A stretch of 64,000 bases of DNA from Mikania micrantha (taxonomy: Eukaryota; Streptophyta; Magnoliopsida; Asterales; Asteraceae), in the NCBI GenBank assembly GCA_009363875.1, contig CM018685.1, positions 55,501,087 through 55,565,086 on the forward strand, in the 5' to 3' direction. A program made the translations under genes and the position numbers. Below, in pieces: positions 57,305 through 64,000 of the stretch (its first letter is position 1; each line of letters starts with the position of its first letter). A model generated the notes under the pieces. It was not told where the DNA came from. It did not search any database and saw nothing but the letters and a program-made list of their open reading frames with translations.

Positions 57305-58687
57305 TTATTTGGGATCAAGCAATTTTATTAGTTGATGATACATTAGTTTCATTTTATCTCCTAGAGCACCACTGCCTGCAGAATTTTGATCTTGCCATGA
57401 TGCTTGCCACTGTTTATCGTAAAATGTAGCTTCCTCTGCTAGATTCTTCAGATTCTTAAGAGACTCTTTTTGCCTAAAAACGACTACGCCTATGACTGCC
57501 ATGAACAAACCAATCTTACATATGAAATTACCACTCTGACCCACGACATCAAGCCCGGTCAAAACATCCACAAGATAAGACATAAAGAACCCGATCATTG
57601 CAGCTCGACCTACATCATGACAAATAGGTCGACTAACTAAAATCTAAAAAAAAAATAGAGAATAATATGATTCAGTTATGATTTTTGTTAATTGCTTTTT
57701 ATAGTTTGGTATAGGTTATATGTATATAAATAACCAAATTAATCAAAAAGAAAAGAAACATCATCAAAACCAACCTATGGTTTTTTTTATCTATTTGCAA
57801 ATAGTATGGTATATGTCGTAAACGTTTTGCCATAATTTTTATAAAAATGCTACTTGTAGCTTATCTTGTGGCTTATTATCCTTTACAAATCAAATAAATT
57901 GGTTAATATTTTTATTTTGCTAAAAGGTTAATTAAATTTATTGATTGAAGTAGGCACTAGGCGTGAATCCACTTGGTTCGAAGCTGGCGTAACCGATGGT
58001 TATTTAAATTTAATGAATCATCTTTTTCAATAACCAAAATCAAACCATAGATAACCGAAATCAATCGATTACCCAAAAAAAACTTATATCGATTATAGAT
58101 TTAGTTTTAGGCCATAACCGAGCCGACCCATTATCGCCCCAAACTAACCATTGAGCAACTCAGCTTCAGGGAGGTGATAATGTGTAATCCAAGCCCACCA
58201 AGGTATTATGGAGCTTCTAAACAGAACCGGTTCTTGATTTGTTGCTTCTTCTAGAAATAATTCAAGAAACTTTCTCCTCCTGGCTTCTGCAATACGGGGT
58301 CCAAATTCAACCTTTAGTGATATAATTCAAGAAATCAAATACATAGATGAATGATAATTATTCACCAGCAACAATCAGAGCATCCCAATCCATTTTTCCA
58401 GATTTTACAAACATATTTAGATCCCAATTCCCCTGTTTCCATCGCCCATCGACGAATCTGACACCAGAGGTTGCCGTCAGATCATCATTCTCAACTCCCT
58501 TCTTGTTGTAGATTTGTTCTTGAGGCGTGATCAGCCGGCTTTGGCCTTTGATGTTCAGACCTACAAATGTTGAGTCCTGTTTGGTTCCTAAAGTGCGTTT
58601 GGTTCCAAGCTGTGATGGTTCTTTGGTGGCTAAGTGAGGAGAACTGCAAGCTCGGTACATTGCAGCATTGATGACAATAGAAACCAT
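57305..58687 (-). CDS. LIL3: LIL3, light-harvesting-like protein 3, chloroplast (3 exons)
   Basis: Exons 58,687-58,366, 58,286-58,149 and 57,609-57,305 join with GT-AG borders, both introns in phase 1, to give 254 residues, close to the usual LIL3 length. The N-terminus is a Ser/Thr/Ala-rich transit peptide. Then come GRWKQGNWDLNMF and DWDALIVAEARRRKF, SSIIPWWAWITHYHLPEAEL, and the LHC motif ELLNGRAAMIGFFMSYLVD with a first membrane helix, a second helix (ICKIGLFMAVIGVVV) and the C-terminal TFYDKQWQASW. LIL3 binds chlorophyll and its precursors in thylakoids and anchors geranylgeranyl reductase and protochlorophyllide oxidoreductase, which supports chlorophyll and tocopherol synthesis. The frame is intact and the key LHC residues are present. 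The stretch FLELFLEEATNQ differs from the common WLEENPETTSN, so it may be a diverged paralogue. Confidence 0.93.
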
Positions 58688-59030
58688 AGTGGCAGTGTTT
58701 GGTAAAACAAGATCTTGTGTGATATGATGTTTTCTTTATCTCAAATTGGGTTTTAAAGATTCTTGATACTAAAAAGAATAAGGGAAAAAAAGAAGGTATT
58801 GCAGCCCATAACTTGACATGCAAGGGAAGATCTTATCTCTTGATGTTATGGAAGGCTTTTGTCATTTACTTCTTGTGATCTGCTTCCACCTTCAATATTT
58901 ATGTCTTTTATTAATGCAATTATGGCATCTTCATAGTTCTTCTTACTTTAAGAGTCATACATGTAAAACAAACATTGGATTTTTATTCTTCATATCTCAA
59001 TAAAACACGCATTAGCTAAATTAGTGATTG
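58688..59030 (-). promoter_or_regulatory. LIL3 upstream region with I-box-like motif
   Basis: On the - strand GATAAGATCT (about 58,828-58,838) lies about 145 bp upstream of the start codon. GATAAG I-boxes are common in light-responsive plant promoters, which fits LIL3, but this single match is weak evidence. No TATA box could be fixed. Confidence 0.25.
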
Positions 59031-59360
59031 TTTATGTTCATCCTTCCCCTATAACCTACTGAAAAGTGAGAATATACTGCGTAAAATTTGTTTATTTTTA
59101 TTAGCTAAATTAGTGATTGTGTTCGTATATTTAGTCATATGAAAACATGATCAATCTTGACACAAATCCTAACCGGTAACCACTACGTTGTTTTATTTAT
59201 TTATCTAAAAAAGGGAAACGAGATGCATAATGATTGGCACTTTGACATGTTTGTAATAGTTGTAATCAATTAGTAATGATGTTACATGAGTTGTACCAAA
59301 TGGGTTGATCTTATAAAAAAAATTTCTTTTATTCTAGACATGACAATCTCTACTTGTAGT
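59031..59360. other. AT-rich intergenic DNA
   Basis: No gene or repeat recognised. Confidence 0.5.
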
Positions 59361-59589
59361 CAGTGGCGGAGCTTGGAAAAAAGTTCGGAGGGGCCGAAGG
59401 ATTTTTAGGAAGAAAACGGAGGGGGGCGAAGGATTTTTAGGATGAAAACGGAGGGGATCAAAGGATTTTTAAGAAGAAAACGAAGGAAACCGAAGTATTT
59501 TCGGACGAAATACTATCATAACGACACTTATGAGCGAAAAAACAGAGGGGGCCGGGGCACCCCCGGGCCCTTCTAATCCTCCGCCCCTG
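59361..59589. mobile_element. hAT MITE (CAGTGGCGGAGC family), 229 bp
   Basis: Begins CAGTGGCGGAGCTTGG and ends CCTCCGCCCCTG, with perfect 8-bp duplications CTTGTAGT at 59,353-59,360 and 59,590-59,597. The termini match the element at 16,110-16,306, so two members of one family are present. The interior has GGAGGGG..GAAGGATTTTTAGG repeats and does not code. Confidence 0.85.
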
Positions 59590-59597
59590 CTTGTAGT

Positions 59598-60158
59598 AAG
59601 AAAAATGAGTAGATTTTGGTAAGAATTATTGTATTTTTGTTTAAATGGGTAACATTATGTCATAAAATGAGTTAAGATGTGTAACATTTTAACACAATGC
59701 AGGTGAAGATAAGTAACTTAAAAGCTATATGAATATAATGAATTTAAGAAAGTAAGAATGATTAATTAATATATTTAACGATAAAATCATTAAAAATATT
59801 TAAATAATTTTTTTTCCATTACAACTCATTTAACTTGAGATAAATTTAAGTTTTTTACAAGCTACCCATTTAGACCAAAACTGATTTTGTTTAAACTTAT
59901 CCTAAAATGCACACAATCTAACATGTTATCCAACCTGCCTATTTTTTATGCAAACTAAACACGTTAAGTAGGTCAATCTAAGTACAACATGTTTTTCAAC
60001 CAATAACAATACAAGATATAATTATTTTGGTGTTGTGTTTTAGTGATTTTAGGAATTGAATTCTTTGAGTTGATGTTGATTTCTTATGATCTTGACAAAA
60101 CAATTAATATTTTATATAGGAGCTAGTCTTCTTATTTAATAATATTAGACTAGTGGTG
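59598..60158. other. AT-rich intergenic DNA
   Basis: No gene or repeat recognised. Confidence 0.5.
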
Positions 60159-60708
60159 TCACACCCTGGTCGTTGCGAAAGCGTACGGTGTGACTTCAAG
60201 GTTTCACAGTCATGATTTACAACAACAACCATACATGTTTCTAAATTATAGTGCAATAATACAATTACATTAGCCACAAGTCTAATGTAATAACAGTTTT
60301 ATCAGAGTTTCACGAATATATATGTTTTGCTATTACACATATATATACTATGCGTTATATCACACTGTTGAGTCTATCACTAATAGACTCTGCTATACGC
60401 CTCCCCAGCTTGAGCTCCTAGCTCCACCCCCTGTATCACTACATCCCCTGTATCATTTGGCATCTGAGAAAACATGGTTTTAAACAATCAGCATATCGCT
60501 GGTGAGTTCACAAGTTTATTTGTTAAAGAAAACTATCAAAATGTATACAATGTATCACAAAAGATTTAAATGTTTGCATAAAAAGAGTTCAATAATGTTA
60601 ATGTCCCAAATAGGGTATAAAATATTGGTATTCAGTGCAGACATTGTTCCTTTCAACAATGTCGTGTTTCTCCGCTCTGACCAGCAGTCCAATTATAACT
60701 CCAGGGCT
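60159..60708 (-). mobile_element. Gypsy LTR fragment related to the chromovirus LTR
   Basis: Starts TGTCACACCCTGG, followed by TTGCG and a GTGTGACTTCAAG stretch, and ends in ATCGCTGGTGAGTTCACAAG-like sequence, parallel to the first 300 bp of the LTR at 19,086 but clearly diverged. It is truncated on the right by the next element. Confidence 0.6.
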
Positions 60709-60890
60709 CCCGAAAAACCGAAAAAGATTTCGAATCTAAAATCATATTATCCGACCCGAATCTAAAATCATATTATCCGACCCGAAAAACCGAAAAAGAT
60801 TTCGGATAAGGTTTTTTCGGGTTTCGGATACGATTCGGATTTCTAATTTTTTCGAGTTTCGGATATTTTGAACACCCCTAGGTAGCACCA
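60709..60890. mobile_element. MITE-like fragment with ACACCCCTA end
   Basis: Made of CCGAAAAACCGAAAAAGATTTCGG-type repeats in both orientations, with a local 29-bp duplication, and ends GAACACCCCTA. The left TAGGGGTG end is missing. Confidence 0.45.
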
Positions 60891-61390
60891 CATAAACCGT
60901 GTCATGTCATCCACAATCAAGAACATGTAACGATTTCCAGCATGTGTAGCAGGGGTGATAGGTCCACAATAGTCGCCATGTATTGGTTCGAGCGGTTTTG
61001 TTGCCCGAAAGCTTGATTGAGTTGGGTAGGCCTTCTGAGTCTATTTGCCAATCAGACACGAGTCACACATACTCGTTTGGTATTGGATTGCAGGCATGCC
61101 TCTTACCATTCCGGCTGAACTCATCCGACTTAATGAGTCAAAATTCAAATGCCCCATCCTTGCGTGCCATAGCAAATCTGCATCATCTAGCTTCATCAGT
61201 AAGGAAGTAGGCAAACCAGTCGTTAGCCTTACCTTGTATATTCGATTGCTCGATCTTGGAACTCGCATCATCAGCCTCCTGGTTCTATCGTACACTAGCA
61301 GGGTCCCATTCTCCATCACCACTCTACATCCGCTTTTCATTGATCTGTCCCCAGCTTTGGTTGCAAACACTATCGAACCCTTTCTGTAAC
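60891..61390 (-). pseudogene. Copia pol fragment: gag-pre-integrase and integrase start
   Basis: On the - strand the frame gives GSIVFATKAGDRSMKSGCRV, then WHARMGHLNFDSLSRM and MCDSCLIGK, the gag-pre-integrase zinc-binding region (H...H...C..C). After a frameshift it continues HGDYCGPITPATHAGNRYMF and LIVDDMTRFMWCY, the start of the integrase core with its first catalytic Asp (HGDYCGP). The rest of the element is absent on both sides. Confidence 0.85.
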
Positions 61391-61775
61391 ATCTTAATAA
61401 ATTGTGTATTATTAATAAATTCGAAATATTTATTCTTACAAAAAAATTTGTATTCAAAGAATGATAATTATAAAAAGACATTTTATTAATAAAGTTATAA
61501 TAACGATACTCATAATATAAATTCTAAGGCTTTAAATAAGTTTTATAAAATAAATAAATTATAAAATATAAATCATATTAAAGCGTCAACAAAATGTATA
61601 AATATGTTTATTTATATAAATGTTAAGATTTTTTTATAATCATAATCTCATGACTTTAAAAAAAATTACTGAGATTTTATAAAAGTGTTTTATAAACTTT
61701 TTAATCAAAAACAGGGGCACTAGTTTTGTCAAAAGGTAAAACTAAGATTTACAAGAAAAAGGTGAGGGACTGTTT
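61391..61775. other. AT-rich intergenic DNA
   Basis: No gene recognised. Confidence 0.5.
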
Positions 61776-61823
61776 TTGTCAATAACCCAAAGATGTCATC
61801 TTCTTCCCCAACCCACATACACC

Positions 61824-61966
61824 ATGGATACCCGACGACCCAACCCCTCATCCTCGTCAATTATAGATAAAATTCTAATTATCAACAAGGAACAATACGG
61901 GATCGATAACAATCACAAACTAGTTTTATACCCGTCCGGTGGCCGGGTATTTAACGTCATAATAAC
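61824..61966 (+). CDS. Candidate first exon of an unidentified gene
   Basis: The ATG in an ACCATGG context opens a frame of 47 codons plus two bases that starts MDTRRPNPSSSS and ends GGRVFNVIIT, followed by a strong donor (AC|GTAAGT) and a T-rich stretch. The base composition differs from the AT-rich flanks and the 5' side is CT/CA-rich like a plant leader. I do not recognise the protein. A gypsy LTR starts 59 bp into the presumed intron, so the remainder may lie beyond the window or be lost. Confidence 0.35.
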
Positions 61967-62025
61967 GTAAGTTTTTTTTTATTTGAATTCTTAAAAAATT
62001 TTCCGTTTAAAGAAGAAAGGAATAA

Positions 62026-64000
62026 TGTGATAACCAGGTATGAAGAATTACGTCAGCAGCGTATCAAGCACAATTGATCGTGTTTAAAATCCACGTTGAA
62101 TTGGCAGCCGAAACTATTACGGGATGATAGTACGTGGAAAATGATGAATGTGGGCGAAAACGGTGCGCGAAACGGAGTTACGGATTGTCCGGAATCGCGA
62201 AACGAAGTTTCCGTCGAAAAACAGGTGAAATAGCCCTGGGGCGGTACGCCCCAGGTCGAGAGAATATTCAGGCGATGCGCGCGGGTTGTTGCGAAAATAT
62301 CTGGACACCTGTTATCCGCGCGGTACGCCTGGCGTGGCTGCGGGTGCCCAGGCGATACGCCTGACGTCAGCAGAGCGCAGATTGGGCTTCAAAAGTCAAA
62401 TTTCTATCCAGAACTCAAAAATCTATCTACATCTCGACGGTTCCAGCCTCCCAAACGCAAAAACCATATTCCAAACCTTCAAATCTCAATTTCAAAGCCT
62501 TTGGATCATCAAGATCGCATCCGGAGGTGTTAAAACGAGCTTTGATCATCATTTCAATTGCGGAAATCCATCAGATTAGGTAATGGTTCATTTTAACCCT
62601 TCTAGTTTGATTATGAATGATTAAATCTTAGTTTTGAACGTAATGATATAGTTAGGGTTGTTGATTATTGCTTAGATGATGGCTATGTTTGATTTTGAAT
62701 GACAAACTCGAACTGTTAACGGGTAAATCCTTGTTTTGAGCCGTTGTAATGCCCGGTTTGCATGGAATCATAACAATGGTTATAATGGTTTAAACCATTT
62801 GGTTGTGACTATGTATGTGATTAGTTTGATTAATCTTTAACATGCAACGTGAAAGTTGAGTGTTTTAAACTAATCACAATCATTAACATACTCATTGGAA
62901 CGATTATCTGATGTTTCTGATAACAGTCAGATTAGTATGTTAAACATGGTTATTAAACCTATTCTAATACTATATTGTGATATTCCATGATATTCGGGTA
63001 ATCAATAACAAGGATTAATCATTCCTAAGCCATTAAACTGGCTAGAGTCTATCTTAGCAATTATAATCAATAACATTAACTATTTGGTTAATCTGAGAGT
63101 ATACTGATTAATCAAGTGAGTCATCAACTTAGTATTAGGAACCTGAATCAGTATAGGTTCCTACATTATCATACATTGTATGATATTACATTAAATTATG
63201 TAATTAAATACTAAACAGCGGGTTGATGACTGGAAGGCAATGTCTTGGACATTGGGCGTTCAAAACGATTTAATTAGCAAGTTAGAGCATAAATAACATA
63301 TCAAACATAAACTAATGCAGAATCTCATCAATAGCACCAGTTGCGTGTGTTTCTCCTGCTTTGAGACATCTTGTGAGTTTCGTACAACCCCTTTTCTTTT
63401 AAATGTTTTATAAACATCGGGGTACTCTGTAACTCATTTGCTGAACATATGATATGCATCACTGATATCTGTGTGATTTCATGTGACTCTTTATGTGATT
63501 TCATGGGATTTTGCCGTTAGTAACAACTATCACAGTTTCAAAAGTCCTCATCTTGTGAACTGTATCTAGTGAACCCATGTGGGGCCGAACAGGAATCATT
63601 GATAGTACTATTGGCTGACAACCCATTTGCTGGGAGGATTGCATCTCCCCTGGTGTGAATGTTTGGTACCTGTTTCCATAACAACTTCTTAATGTTAGTG
63701 ATAGACATTAAGATAATGAGGCATTAAGATATCTACCGACGGGTAGTATCTTCGAGAACAAACAACTGTCCGAAAGGAACTAGATACGGGTCCCATGTTT
63801 ATCCAGAACTGAACTTTTTGTGAACATACTTATCATATCATATTGTTGTAACTGAACTGTCGAACTCACCAGCTTTGTGCTGACGTTTCAAACTTAACAT
63901 TTTTGCAGGTCAGCGGTGATAACACGGTGAGGATGCACGTCACACTTGTGTAATTAAGAACTTTAGATTGTGTAATAAACTATGTTGTTATATTACTGTA
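62026..64000 (+). mobile_element. Diverged gypsy LTR, runs off the window
   Basis: Starts TGTGATAACC and follows the reverse complement of the chromovirus LTR over its whole visible length: AAAATGATGAATGTGGGCGA, TTAGTATGTTAAACATGGTT and AACCCATGTGGGGCCGAACA stretches occur in the same order. It is clearly diverged, so it is another family member in opposite orientation. GC palindromes with a GGTAC or GATAC core lie at 62,235-62,255 and 62,349-62,363. By comparison about 100 bp of the LTR lie outside the window. Whether it is a 5' LTR or a solo LTR cannot be seen. Confidence 0.9.

Overview
The window is a stretch of nuclear plant DNA that is AT-rich, gene-poor and full of transposable elements. 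The host genes are a chloroplast light-harvesting-like protein with plant introns and two leucine-rich-repeat receptor-like proteins. Chromovirus, Ty1-copia, plant LINE, hAT, Mutator-like and Helitron-like sequences confirm a plant. The style of the repeats (egg-white-common CCGAAC-rich MITEs, very long gypsy LTRs) fits a large-genome eudicot, perhaps Asteraceae, but no sequence here proves the family.

Positions 1-11,000 hold intergenic DNA with gene relics on the + strand: the first three exons of an RNA polymerase III RPC4-like gene, an unprocessed quinone oxidoreductase pseudogene, and a possible U-box relic. Between them lie a hAT MITE with target duplication, two tRNA-like SINE heads, a solo-LTR-like block and a Helitron-like 3' end. 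Positions 11,057-13,555 (-) encode an intact 832-residue receptor-like protein that looks chimeric. Positions 14,000-18,600 hold MITEs, a hAT transposase relic and an unidentified relic.

Positions 18,621-35,430 are one old LINE (-) split by later insertions. The largest is a complete, very young Ty3/gypsy chromovirus (19,086-30,373, GAAAT target duplication, LTRs differing at six sites plus one indel). This element carries a 251-codon extra ORF upstream of gag, an array of eight perfect hairpins between that ORF and gag, and GC-rich palindromes in the LTR whose arms covary with those of a diverged relative at 62,026. Its gag-pol frame has three in-frame stops. A copia-type LTR also interrupts the LINE.

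Positions 35,487-38,008 are a gag-only copia-like element on the + strand, whose 3' LTR runs into a 100-N gap. Positions 38,109-49,529 are a tandem array of about nine 1.25-kb units, each containing a hAT-like MITE; the last unit carries a Mutator-type MITE with a 10-bp target duplication.

Positions 51,744-54,230 (-) encode a second receptor-like protein that lacks its signal peptide and N-cap. Positions 57,305-58,687 (-) hold the three-exon LIL3 gene, apparently intact. The right end contains a hAT MITE, fragments of gypsy LTR and copia pol, a candidate first exon of an unknown gene (61,824-61,966) and a gypsy LTR that runs off the window. Only RLP1 and LIL3 look like intact host genes; nothing suggests that the host genes here act in one pathway.
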